Shown piece after piece: positions 34,401-45,000 of a stretch of 64,000 nucleotides of DNA. Source of the DNA: Aradus depressus (Eukaryota > Arthropoda > Insecta > Hemiptera > Aradidae); contig OY759218.1 of assembly GCA_963662175.1 (NCBI GenBank), forward strand, positions 16,458,480 through 16,522,479, given 5' to 3'. Every line of letters starts with the position of its first letter. The stretch's first letter is position 1. Under the pieces are notes generated by a model. The model was given only the letters and a program-made list of their open reading frames with translations. It ran no database searches and was not told the DNA's origin. A program made the position numbers and the translations under genes.

Positions 34401-37400
34401 TCTTCCCAGCCTGATGACCTTCACAACGTCTGGTTCCTGGGTGAGGTAATAGACTTCTTGGTTCGTGCGTCGTCTCCAGTCTTCTCCATCGCGTATTGGG
34501 CCATATATTCGGCGGAGGATCTTTCTTTCGAAGACCAGAAGATGTTGTTCATCTGACTTGGAGATAGTCCAAGCCTCGGACCCGTATGTTAGGATGGGGC
34601 GGATCAACGTTTTATAAAGCCTGAACGTTGTTTTTCTTGAAAGGAGGCGACTTCTTATATGATGCCTCAGGCCGAAGAAGCTGCCACTGTTCTTCGCTTT
34701 ACCTCGGCTGACATGTCGTTGTTCACGTTTACCTGAGAGCCGAGGTATACAAACTCTTGCACTTTCTCGAAGAAGTAAGGGCCAATGGTGACTTGCTCCG
34801 GTGGCTCGACCTCCTGCTCTGAAACCAAATATTTGGTCTTGGCTTCGTTGATGACAAGCCCCAACCTCCTCGCCGGTGCCTCCAAGGCCAGAAATGCCTC
34901 TTTGACGTCTCGAAATGACCCACCTACGATGTCAATGTCATCGGCATATGCTAGCAGCTGTACAGTCCTGTTGAAAATGGTCCCGTTCGTCTGTATGCCT
35001 GATTCCCTTACTGCTTTCTCCAGGACGAGATTGAAGAGTAAGCATGCTAAGGAATCACCCTGCCTCACTCCCTTACTCGATTCAAACTCCTCAGAGAACT
35101 CTCCCTGGATCCGGACCGTACATTGCACGCTTGCCATCGTCAGCTTTGAAAGATCGGATCAGCTTTCTCGGGATGTTGAAATCTTCCATAGCCCTGAACA
35201 GCTGCAGCCTGTCGACATTATCATAAGCAGCCTTAAAATCTATGAAGAGATGGCAGGTCTGGATCTGGTACTCTTTACCTTTCTCAAGGATCTGTCTTAG
35301 GGAGAATATCTGATCTGTGGTCGATTTACCCCGTCGAGAGCCACACTGGTAAGGACCTAGCTCCCGTTCTGCATAGGGAAGCAGTCTCTGGAAGAGTATG
35401 TTGGACTGGTTGCCTTTCTTTAGTATGGGGCAAATCACGGTCTTGTACCAGGCTCTGGGCATGACCTCTCCCGTCCATATATCTATTATAAGGTCCATCA
35501 TAATCTTCTTCAACTCGCTTCCACCATACCTAAATAACTCCGAAGACAGACCGTCATATCCTGGTGCCTTGTTGTTCTTTAACCTCTCCATGGCCTCGGT
35601 TATTTCAAGCTCATCGGGTGGCTCGAGCTCATCCTCTGCTGATCGTGGAATCACAAGATCCTCCATGGCTTCTCTTCTCTGACCACCGTTTAGGAGTTCG
35701 TCAAAATGCCGCCTCCATCTTTGAAGGACCTGATTCTTTTCGTTCAGCAAAGTCCCGTTTTCGTCCTTACAAGCCCTCGATCTTGGCTTGAACGGCTTTC
35801 TCCCTTTATTCACCTTCTGGTAGAATTTTCTATTTTCATCTACCGTTCTCAGCCTCTCGAGTTCTTCCAGCTCCTGGTTTTCCCATTGCCGCTTCTTTCT
35901 ACGATGGAGGTGCTTCTCGTCCCTTCTCCTCTGACGATACTCTTCTCTAGCTCTACGCGTACGCCTCTGCAGCATGGCTCTATACGCTTCGTTCTTGACA
36001 TTTGTGACAGTTTTACAATCATCATCGAACCAAGGGGCTCGGGTCTCTCTCTCTTGTGGTCCTAGCGTTTCCTCCGCAGTCTGTCCAATGGCCTGACAGT
36101 ACTTGGTCCATCTCTGGTCCAGGCAGCAGCCATCTGGAATTTCCACTGCTCGTAATTTCTCTTCCAAGTTCGCCACATATCTTGTGTGCGATTCTTCTTC
36201 CTTGAGTTTAGAAACGTTATATCTTTTAACTCTTTCTCCCCGTTCGTTCTTAATTAGAGAGATCCTTTCTCTGAGGCGAGCAACAGCTAAGTAGTGGTCA
36301 GAGTCCACGTTGGCTCCTCTGTAGGATCTGACGTCCAGTAAGTTTGACTTATTCCTGGAGCTGATCAGAATGTGGTCGATTTGGTTTACCGTTCTACCAT
36401 CGGGCGATGTCCACGTATCCTTATGAATGTTTTTGTGAGGAAATAAGGTACTTCCGATAACGAGGTCTCGTGAGGCAGCAAAGTTAATAAGCCTCTGTCC
36501 ATTGTCGTTGCTGACTTCGTGAAGGCTATGCTGTCCTATGGTTGGGGAGTAAAACCTTTCTCTACCCACCTTTGAGTTCATATCCCCTGCAATAATTTTA
36601 ACATCATATCTCGGGCATTGGTCCACGGTCCTCTCGAGCAGGTCGTAGAATTGTTCCTTATCCATCTCCTCCGATATCTCCGTGGGCGCGTGAACACTCA
36701 GCAGGCTGTAGTTTTTGAACTTCCCTTTAATGCGAATTACGCAAATTCTTGGGCTGACTGCCTTGAAGTCTATTACCAGTTGCCGGAATCTCTTTCCAAC
36801 GATGAAGCCTGTGCCAAACAGGTGGTGCCTCTCATGACAGCTGTAGTAGATGGTATGGTGCTTCTTTTCTAAAGTGCCTTGGCCGGTCCACCGAACCTCC
36901 TGAATTGCAGCTAAATCTAGTTTGTACTTGTTAAACTGATCTAGGAGCATTAGCAATGCCCCGGGTCTATATAATGATAAAATGTTCCAATATCCAAAAT
37001 TAAAATCCAAAAAACGGTCGTTGTGTCGTATCCTTCGAGACTGTCCGGCTATTCTTCTGTGAGGTTTCATAATAAATTTATGTTCAGACAGGAAGGTTAT
37101 TAGCCTTCCGTGCCCTAGTCCTGTGGTGGGGCTGCCACCTCAGAGCCTTCGGACTTGCTCCCCCGTCCGGGGCGGCTTCCTAGGGAAGGTAGCCCTAGGG
37201 TGTGTAGTGTATATGCCTTAGTGTAACATGTGGTGTTTGTGGTGTGCTGTAGCTAGTTTTAATGTATGTGTGTCAGTGTGGAGATGTTCCCCCAACTTGG
37301 AGGACCAGTGGCTGACTGCGGACCGATGTCCGGGCGATGGGGGCGCCACTTCCCTACGCCAACTCATAACCACCCTCCCGTTCAACATTTTCAGACGCCA

Positions 37401-40400
37401 TATAGCCTATTTTTCAATCTGGCTCTAATGGATGCTACATTGCCTCTAGAACAAATTAGATTGGATGAATCTTTTTCAAGAATTCCTAAAATCCACTTTT
37501 TAGCAGTTTTTTTGTTCTAACAAAAAAACGGGTGGACCGAGTTTGATAAAATTCCTTTCAGATCATATTTACGTTGATACGCTTCGATTGGCACCAAAAC
37601 GTGATAGGTACCTACCTCTCTTTACCCTTCACATTTGGTTAAAATATTGGATTTTGAAGAGATAATTAAACTTCAAATGCATTCTGAACTCTTGTTTAGT
37701 ACCTTGATTACTGTGTACACTGTTCTTACTTTTTTTATTATGATTTTTTAAAATGCATTTTATGTACTGATATTTTATGTAAAAACTCTTGATTTTTGCT
37801 ATTTATTCAATAGGACAAGATATGAATTTATGATTGTAATTTATTTTTTTAAATAGGATGCAAGTAACTCTTTTATGTCTGATGAATCTCCGGAAGTTCC
37901 CATTCGACTATCAGCTCTGCCCTTTAGTTCTTGAAAGTTGTAAGTTTCTTTCTATATTGTAATATAATGTAAAAATCTAATCCGCACTATAACTGGTGGT
38001 TATTGTACTTAAGGTGGTTCAGCGGTGTAAAAGTACCCCTCACCCTCTTCTTTCTAGTTAGGTGGGTGGAAGGGAGAAGCTTGGGGGCTCTATTTTAATC
38101 TTTGAATTTCTTTTTCTTCTCATTCATACAAATATTTGGTCATTGCATATAAATATATTATATCAATTGAAATATTTCTAAAGGGGGATATAACAACAAC
38201 CATTTAACCCTGGAATGGGAAGACACCTCTCCTGTTACAATTAACAGTGAGCTGGAGCTGACTGAATACACTCTGGCTGGAAAGTGGACTAACAAAAGTA
38301 TTACTAGATATTCTGTATCGAGGTACCATCAAAAACAGGATACATTCCGAGGAAAATTCAGTATGTATCGAATAGTTATTACATAAATAGAATAGGGCAT
38401 AATACACATAAGCTGCTGAGAGGCCAAGAAGATTAAAGAAATTTTTTTTTTCAATTCTGTACATTCAAATTTGTTAGATAAAATAGAAAATAAATATAAA
38501 AGGAAATAAAATTTGCTCGTAAATGACGGTACTCACTGGCCTGGAGAGGTAGATATAAGGTCATTGGAAAGACTGCATGAGGTTGAGTCGCCTCCTGTCA
38601 TCATGTAGGTAGCGCCTAGTTTTGGCGCTACGATAAATTCACTCACGTTTTTTTTGTATCATGGTACTCATTTATTTTTTTGTGTGTTGGTCATGTCATC
38701 TACGGCTAGAAGAGGCTTCTTCTATAAGTGGGTTGATATTGTATATTTTTATTCTTTTATTTATTTTCTATAATATTATTCTTAGGGGACGTACGCCCCA
38801 GACAAATTTTGATTTTTCATTTCAAATTTTGTTTTCTTGACGAGAAAAAGGAAGTTATCGTCAGAATTTTCCCAACAATAATTGTTGGGATCTAAATTAT
38901 TATTATTTAGATGGTGCCAGTGTAACCCAAGGACCAGAAGTGACAATCCAGTGAGTGGCTTCTCAGCGGCTATATATAATGTAACAGGTCTGAGATCTGA
39001 AGTATAATATTCAGTTTCCAGTCCTCCCCCACACAACGTTGTTTAATTTTAGTAAATTCAAATTCATGCGTATACTCTTCATGTAATTTTATTTATTTTT
39101 TCAGATGGCAATTTTAGTTCTTTAACTGTTCAGTTTCGATTTGAAAGAGAAATAGGTCACTATATAATGGATTATTACGTTCCTAGTATTTTATTGGTTG
39201 TGGTCTCTTGGGTTTCTTTCTGGCTGGATCCGAATGCGGTCCCTGGTAGAACAACCTTAGGTAAACCTGTTTATCTCATTGTTGTAATTTTTCAATTTCT
39301 CAATCATTTAGACATCTTAATTTTTTTTAACTCACAATTTAGGCAAAAGCCTAATTAAACAATAAATAAAAATTTAGACCTAAAGAGGGCGCCGGTAGCT
39401 CAGTGGTATGCGTGCTTGACTTCTGAGCTCAAGGTTGTGGGTTCGTAGCCCGACCGAGGCCCTTAGTTTATTTTATCTGGGAGGTAAAATAAACTTAAGC
39501 ACGCCGTCCTTCGGATGGGACGTTAAGCGATGGTCCCGAGCCTGTTCAATGTCAGATACTCGTTAAAGACCCCTACCCTAGATGAATAAAAATTTAGGGT
39601 AGGCAAAATTTAGGACTCCCACAGTAGAGTCGGGCTCATGTCCACCAGAGTGACGAAAGAGCGCTCTGGTAGTAGGCGATATGACCTCGTAGTTAAAGCC
39701 CGGGCATGAGTCATAAAACCTAACCTAACCTAACCTTTAGACCTAAATAAACTAAAATATAGAAAAAAACTGGAAGTTATCAATTGTCTGCCACTCAATT
39801 TTTTTTGCAAATTTTCTATTATCTTTAGTTGGGCCCTGACAACTGAGTGACTGAATCCACCTTTAGCTTTCATTCTTCTTCAGGTAGTGGATAATTTTCC
39901 AGTAGCTCCTGGGACCATCCTCGACTGAGGATGTGTTTTCATTGTGAACCACCCAAGAGCATACATCTTAACCATGAACTCGGCGAGAGTCTAAAGGCCT
40001 CTCGATAGTTTCACTGTATAGTCACACAGAATTCTATTGGGTCTGTGGCCCGAAAGATCTCGCAATCCTGAATCCGTACCAGATGCAAGCAGTGAAGCGG
40101 ACCGATAAGCTGCTAAGGCAACTAAATCATCTGTGTGTGGCTATGAAACGCACCATGGACACATCCTCTCCAACTTGGAGTCAAGGAAGAAAATATTCAA
40201 ATTTAGTAGCAAGAAAGATTATAAGCCGATGAAAGAATAGGCCTATTCGCCATATTGTGCCCTAGTAGGGAGGTTGGGAGGGGCATGACCACTTCCCCGT
40301 GACGGGTCCTGGTAATTGTTTTTGGCATAAAATAGACGAAAGCACGGTAAGTGCTGCGAAACGGGGCATTTTGAGGCGAAATTAGCAATGCATTGTATCT

Positions 40401-41816
40401 TCGGAGATGATGGTCAGCGTAATCCTGTTTTTTCCACGTCACAAGGATCGCACAATAAAACTTTTTTCACTAGCAAGCTAAACATTTCGAGAACAATGAT
40501 TTTTTCTATCACTTGTACTGTAGCTCATCTATACGCGTTAATTTATAACCATTTTTTTTATTGACTTTCATGTTTTTTGTTTGGCTGCTCTGTAAAATTA
40601 ATGAAAATAAGATAACGTCCCTTTTGTAACTCATCACATATACAAAAGAAAAGTATTTTTAATTTTTATTTTTTTATTTTCTAGGAACAAGTACAATGCT
40701 GACTTTCATAACTCTATCAAGAAATATAGGAAGTTCTTTACCAAAAGTTTCTTATATTAAAGCAACTGAAATTTGGTTTATTGTTTGTACAGCATTTATA
40801 TTTGGTTCACTGGTCGAGTTCGCATTTGTAAACACCATTTGGCGAAGGAGGTAGATTATTGTCTTTCTTTATCTGCTGTATTATTACCCTCTTCTGCCAG
40901 CGCCTACTTTCCCTCAATTTTAACTTGACGGCTTAGGACAATCGAGCATCGTATGCCCACAAGTAGTTTCAGTAATTTTACATGCCCTCCTGAATCAGCC
41001 CTGAGGCTTTACACGCCAAACCAAAAAAAAGTCTTTATTTTGGCTGTAACTGTCAGCTTCAGAAGTTTCTCTTGGTACATGCAGCATATTATTATAAACA
41101 ACTGTTTTTATTATTATTATTCATATTTTTTATATTTATTGTTTCAGAAACAACGTTGAGTTGAAAAAAGTTAATAGCAAATATATTCTCCGCTCTACAT
41201 TAACGCCTCAACCTACACGAAGAGAGACCTCATTTGTCGAAAGAAGTGAATCATTTGTTTCGTTGGATGAATCCCAGATCTATAATAGTTTGCCTGCTTT
41301 GGTATTTTTTATTCTTATTTTTTTCTAGCTCTTCCAAGAAATAAAACTTTTATTAAATTTAATAAAGCCCTTCCATACGTATTTAGTTTCATCATTAAGA
41401 TATTCATCAATCGTGAACTATTACTGGGTATTCAAAAAAACATTAATGTTCGTAGAAGACGGAAAATTTTTTCAGTATATTTAATTATTTAAAATGTATT
41501 TAAGATAATCTCTGCAATAGACCACTAATCGTTAGTAGTGTGCAGGGCTTGCCCATGATATTTTGTGCTCCTCTTGCAGAAGTTCAACAACCAACTGAAG
41601 GTGTCTTCGCAGGCGTCCATCAGCAAGGACCCTCTCCCGTTCTCAACTCAGCCAGAAGAACCTCCGGACTCCAACCCAACCCCATCTAAAGGGTTCTTCA
41701 CGATGACCCCACAAGAAATCGCTCAATGGATTGATCGCAGAAGTCGTCTGGTTTTTCCTTGTAGTTTTATTTTTTTTAATTGTCTTTATTGGATTTTCGT
41801 TTATATAGAATTGTAA
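28250..41816 (+). CDS. Cys-loop ligand-gated chloride channel, pHCl-2/CG7589-like (9 exons)
   Basis: A plasma-membrane pentameric anion channel subunit. Exons: 28250-28329, 31487-31653, 33597-33798, 37857-37939, 38184-38360, 39105-39260, 40685-40850, 41148-41301, 41580-41816 (1422 nt, 473 aa, every junction in phase). Residues 1-26 form a signal peptide (LYFNVLFLLIDCCYG). The extracellular domain has TYRWKDERL and a Cys-loop with exactly 13 residues between Cys157 and Cys171 (LMNLRKFPFDYQL). TM1 is about 260-277 (PSILLVVVSWVSFWL). The pore entry reads DPNAVPGRTTLG, so the anion-selectivity motif is P-G-R rather than the commoner P-A-R. TM3 is about 318-341, the TM3-TM4 loop is short, and TM4 (about 455-472) ends at the C-terminus. 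In insects this clade includes the pH- or zinc-gated channels pHCl-2/Hodor, CG6927 and CG7589; the actual ligand cannot be read from sequence. Confidence 0.92.
28522..29019. mobile_element. Fold-back element with about 145-bp inverted arms
   Basis: The left arm 28522-28666 (TGTGAAATGTATGAGTTTTG ... TTCACAATCAAGGTAT) pairs with the right arm 28871-29019 with only a few mismatches. The centre (28667-28870) contains two similar AAAGTGGTCC motifs. No ORF. The right end abuts the SINE beginning at about 29021. In the first channel intron. Confidence 0.8.
29021..29310 (+). mobile_element. tRNA-derived SINE, strongly diverged
   Basis: GCGCCGGTAGCACAGAGGTG at the 5' end and GAGCACACCGTCCTTCGGAT, then GACCTCGTAGTTTCAGCAT at the 3' side, show the same family as 39385-39735. 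The B box is damaged and internal segments are missing or altered. Confidence 0.8.
29573..30892. mobile_element. 1.32 kb element with about 375-bp terminal inverted repeats, TSD ACAT
   Basis: The left arm begins GGGTAGTTCCACGCGAAACA (29573) and runs to about 29945; the right arm (30520-30892) is its near-perfect complement. ACAT flanks both sides (29569-29572, 30893-30896). The interrupted target sequence has an intact paralogue at 31001-31112, confirming the ends. The central 0.57 kb has no convincing ORF. Superfamily unknown; in the first channel intron. Confidence 0.85.
31001..31112 (+). repeat. Uninterrupted paralogue of the target site of the 29573-30892 element
   Basis: GACTTTAAAAATAAAATGTT, then GAACGTACGTAGGAAACTT and CAGCTTTCGATTGGTCACCT. 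This matches 29511-29572 joined directly to 30897-30952, i.e. the same repeat without the insertion. Confidence 0.75.
31356..31410. repeat. (TA)n microsatellite
   Basis: About 55 bp of alternating T and A shortly upstream of channel exon 2. Similar runs occur at about 7560-7615, 9511-9541, 17786-17840 and 59657-59732. Confidence 0.9.
31714..32762 (+). mobile_element. mariner-like element with internal deletion
   Basis: The left end (TTTTTTTTAGAGGTTTG) and the complementary right end (ACCTCTAAAAAAAAA, 32739-32753) form short inverted repeats flanked by TA-rich sequence. It contains the deleted transposase at 31790-32647. It is in the second intron of the channel gene in sense orientation. Confidence 0.75.
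31790..32647 (+). pseudogene. mariner/IS630-type transposase, internally deleted
   Basis: From the Met at 31826 (MNRLTPEQRLQIVQIYFQNR) the frame shows an N-terminal helix-turn-helix domain and the first catalytic block FSDEAHFWLNG, then WCALWAGGIIGPYFLKNDAG. After NGDRY the frame shifts: the following bases in another frame encode YADKPETMVDLEANIRRVIA, the C-terminal part of such transposases. The stretch carrying the second and third catalytic acidic residues is therefore missing, by roughly 200-260 bp of deletion. The remaining frame is otherwise very intact, so the deletion is probably recent. Confidence 0.85.
33955..34125. repeat. Tandem pair of 'AATCCGATnATCCGTT' repeat units with C-run
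   Basis: CAATCCGATTATCCGTTAAT (33967) and AATCCGATCATCCGTTGATG (34107) mark two copies of one unit. Each is near ACACCATACACCCTATTTTC-like sequence; related sequence (GCCATATAGCCTATTTTTCA) recurs at 37398 beyond the LINE. A 16-18 nt C-run is at 33992-34008. So the LINE inserted into or beside a repeat array. Confidence 0.6.
34150..37210 (-). mobile_element. RTE-like LINE, near full length, two frameshifts
   Basis: GC content is much higher than in its surroundings. Its ORF order is 5' leader, AP-endonuclease, reverse transcriptase, C-terminal domain, all on the minus strand. The GC-rich leader may extend to about 37380. The 3' UTR is very short and ends near 34140, as is usual for RTE elements. 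It occupies the third intron of the channel gene in antisense. Confidence 0.88.
34176..37070 (-). pseudogene. RTE-type endonuclease/reverse transcriptase
   Basis: The first open segment, 37070-35140, starts MKPHRRIAGQSRRIRHNDRF and carries an exonuclease-endonuclease-phosphatase fold: AAIQEVRW, IIAGDMNSKVG, QIDHILIS and SDHYLAVA hold the catalytic acidic and histidine positions. The RT starts about residue 490 (NKAPGYDGLSSELFRYGG). A frameshift near 35140 passes to the segment 35137-34667 with GVRQGDSLACLLFN and the catalytic YADDIDIV. A second shift near 34660 leads to 34607-34176 (LTYGSEAWTIS; RLRWAGHVARM). Joined, the product would be about 960 aa, normal for RTE ORF2. The two frameshifts make it inactive unless they are sequencing errors. 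Confidence 0.88.
39385..39735 (+). mobile_element. tRNA-derived SINE, full-length with 12-bp TSD
   Basis: The best copy in the window. It starts GAGGGCGCCGGTAGCTCAGT, has A box TAGCTCAGTGG and B box GGTTCGTAGCC, and ends CATAAAACC plus three CCTAA units. TTTAGACCTAAA occurs on both sides (39373-39384, 39736-39747), a 12-bp target duplication proving insertion and giving the exact ends. In the channel intron between exons 6 and 7. Confidence 0.95.
39840..40450. other. Unidentified moderately GC-rich intronic stretch
   Basis: Higher GC than its flanks and no long open frame. Contains GAGGCCTCTCGATAG-like and CGTGACGGGTCCTGGTAATT sequence. No domain, inverted ends or splice-flanked coding run was recognised. 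Probably an old TE fragment in the channel gene. Confidence 0.35.
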
Positions 41817-41854
41817 TTTTTATAATGTTGTATTTTATTGTGGGGTAAATGAAG

Positions 41855-41860
41855 AATAAA
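41855..41860 (+). terminator. Candidate poly(A) signal of chloride channel
   Basis: AATAAA 39 bp beyond the stop codon, giving a very short 3' UTR. The convergent NRF gene's own candidate signal begins only 27 bp further on. Confidence 0.6.
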
Positions 41861-41887
41861 AACAATTATTGCTTGTCACAATTGCAC

Positions 41888-41893
41888 TTTATT
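41888..41893 (-). terminator. Candidate poly(A) signal of NRF-6-like gene
   Basis: AATAAA on the minus strand (TTTATT on plus), about 109 bp past the stop codon at 42002-42004. Confidence 0.6.
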
Positions 41894-42001
41894 AACAACG
41901 ACCGACTTCCTCATCGAATCTCCATGCAACAAAATTAATACAAATAATCTTTACATACATAAACCGTAAAATTCATCTAACAATTCACATTGATCTAATT
42001 A

Positions 42002-45000
42002 TTATATTCCACTTTCATTTTCATTTTTCTTCATGCATAAAGTTTCCTTCTTCTTATCAGATTTCTCAAGATCTATGAATTGATTAAATTATATTAAGAA
42101 TAATTTAGACAATTTTTTGATAAACTATTAAATGTTCAATTACCTGCACTCAAAAAAATGGCCTCTAAATGTAATACTGGAACTTCAAAACACGTATAAA
42201 GTGCAAGAGCAAACATAAAACTTATTACAATCATCCCTAGGCACACCGGCATCTGAAAGTATAGTATTTTTTAAACCGGAGGAGCTCATGAGCCCCTGAG
42301 GAGACCAACCGGACTGAGTAAATTTTGCTTCTTTTCAAGCAAAAGATAGTTCTGCACTTGATGCTTAATAATAAATTATAGATTCAAAGTGCCATCTACA
42401 AAGTGTAGTACTTGGTGAAAACATTTGTGATGAATGGGAAGTGTATATTTCAATCCCGGGAATAGAAAAGCGAAAATCTCAGGACCGGGTTTTTTCATTG
42501 AGAAAAATGATTATTTAAATAATAATTAGTGCGTTTTATATACACTTATCTTTCCTAGTTTTCTATCCAGTATGGGACGCAGTTTTATCAGCGAGAGACA
42601 TTTCGCAACATTTTTGAAAGTTTCTATTCTGTATCCGTGTTTCTTAACAGATCTACCTACCTCAATGTGAACAAGGTACCCAATACGCTGTTCTCTTGAG
42701 ACAATATCTTTTATAAATTGATTTTAGTAATATAGATGGCGCCAATATGTATAACTCAGTCAATTTGGCTTCTCAGCGATTCGTATATTTAATCATATTT
42801 AACGTACCTTGCTTTTGTTAAATTACCTGAATTACTAATGAGAAATAGGTTGGTGTTCGGGTCTCACCAAAATATAATGAAATCAGAAGTTTGTGAGTTA
42901 AATATGCTGAATATGACAGCTTTGCTAGCGGCTGCAGGGCAGGCCAACAAAGAAACGATGAAACAATACCTAGGGATAGAATTTAGTTAGTATTTTCTCT
43001 TGAAAAGATAATATAAGTTAACAAATATCACTGGCATTTGTCTCCTCTGCCAATTTTCATTTTCCTCAGATTTTGTGAGTTGAGGGAGGATCGATATCAG
43101 CTCGCCACATAATTGAAAAATGTAATAAGTACAATCCCAAAGACATACTTGTATTTATTTTTGAAGGTGCTTTGTAAAATTGGAAAACCGAGATTGTTTA
43201 GCTATTGGTTAACTATTGTCAGAAATTCATATTTTAATCATAAAAATACGACTTTGTCTCAAAGGAACGTATATTTACTATAAAAAAACATTTACACAGT
43301 GCCTTGATACTCTTTGTAACTTATGCATTTTTCGTTCACCAAAATCGTTTTGGGTTTGTTCTAGGCACTTTTTTTTTTTGTAAAAAGACGATCATGACAA
43401 AGTTGGTTCCATTCAAATTGGATAAGTATAAGTGAAATTATAGCGATTTTTACTCAGTGACATGGCACGGTCGTTAGGTGAGCCTAGATGCAGCTGGATG
43501 AAAATACAGGCATTCTAGCTCAATGAGCGAACACTAGCTTACCAAACCTCAAGATACTCCTTCGAACCCACGATCGGTCTGTTCAATTAATTATTTTAAA
43601 TTATACTATAATATATATCTTGCAACTATATTTCGGTAGATAACGCTTTTTCCTTACATCGAAATGTCAGGCAAGATGCATGGCCAAAAGTAAAAGTAAT
43701 TAAAACGTTTTTCAATGTACCTCCTTTCTTGAGCCCGCAAGCGAAAATAATCCAGCAAACAGCTAGGGCCCATAAATGTTGGCTACAGCTATTGTATACG
43801 AATGTAAAGAAGGGATTGTAAGTGTAGTCCGGTTGGACGAAGGGCAGGTCGAGGAAAAGGCAGCCAAAAAGTGCAACTATACACACAGACCAAGCCAACA
43901 TCACCAACCTCTAAAAACACACATATATATATAAGTTACAGTGCACACATTGCTGACTATCCAGCCTCGTGCCTCCTTGTAAATTCATCATTTCCCACGG
44001 ATTGTTTCAGACATCTTGTTTACCCCTTTCAGAGACAATTTACCCCACTCTTGCTCCCACGGATCAGTTCATCCCTCACTCCTGGAGTGTGTAGATCCCT
44101 CTCTTGCTATACTTAGAGAATATAAGTCTTGTAAGTTTGTCACCTGCTCTGCTCCGGAGTCGTCCTCATACAGAATATACTTCGGGAACCCATTCTTCCT
44201 GATGACTTTCTTGACCTTGAAAGGTCCTCTAACAACAGGGTTCTTCCCTCGATGGCCGGCCTGCAAAAGGATTTGATCCCCTTCTTTTATGGTTGGGGCT
44301 TTCGCGTGTCGTTTATCGAAGTAAAACTTCACACCTTCCTTATATTTCTTGGACTTTTCCTCAGACCTGGGCACCTCCTTAATCATATCGGGTGAGATCC
44401 CAAACTTATTATCAGCAGGATAGTTAGGTTTAACTCCAAACGCTTTGAATTGGGTAGAACAACCAAGGCACGCTGTATATGACCTGTTCAGGTGTCTCAA
44501 GGCTGCCTTGAAGGCCTCTGAGACAAACTGCAGAGCGATATCAATAACAATTTTCTTCACCTTATGTATGTGAGGAAATTCATTAGGAAACTTTATAAGA
44601 GAACTTGCATTTTCCTTTTTAATCCTCGCCCATCCTACCTTGATAACTAAATAGTTCTGCTAAAGTTATTTACCAATAATAGTTAGTTATTATGACTCAT
44701 GCCCGGGCTTTAACTATAACAGCACTCAACTACTTAGTATTAATAAAATTGAAATTATTCTCAATCTCTCCGTTCACAACCGTTCTGCAGCTTGAACTGT
44801 ATCTGTTCTGCAGCTTGAACTGTACCTGTAAATCTTCTTACTTAAATAATCAAATAAAAAGATCTACAAGTCTGAAGGACCCATTTCTCGAACATAAGAT
44901 TAACCTGGGTCCTGGAAGTTTTTTTTAACAACTCACTAACTCAAACTAAATAAAATGGTTAGGTTAGGTTTTATGACTCATGCCCGGGCTTTAACTACGA

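Noticed and set aside
34785..36065. Several plus-strand frames of 75-171 codons
   Set aside because: Shadows of the antisense RTE-like LINE coding region; the endonuclease/RT motifs are on minus.
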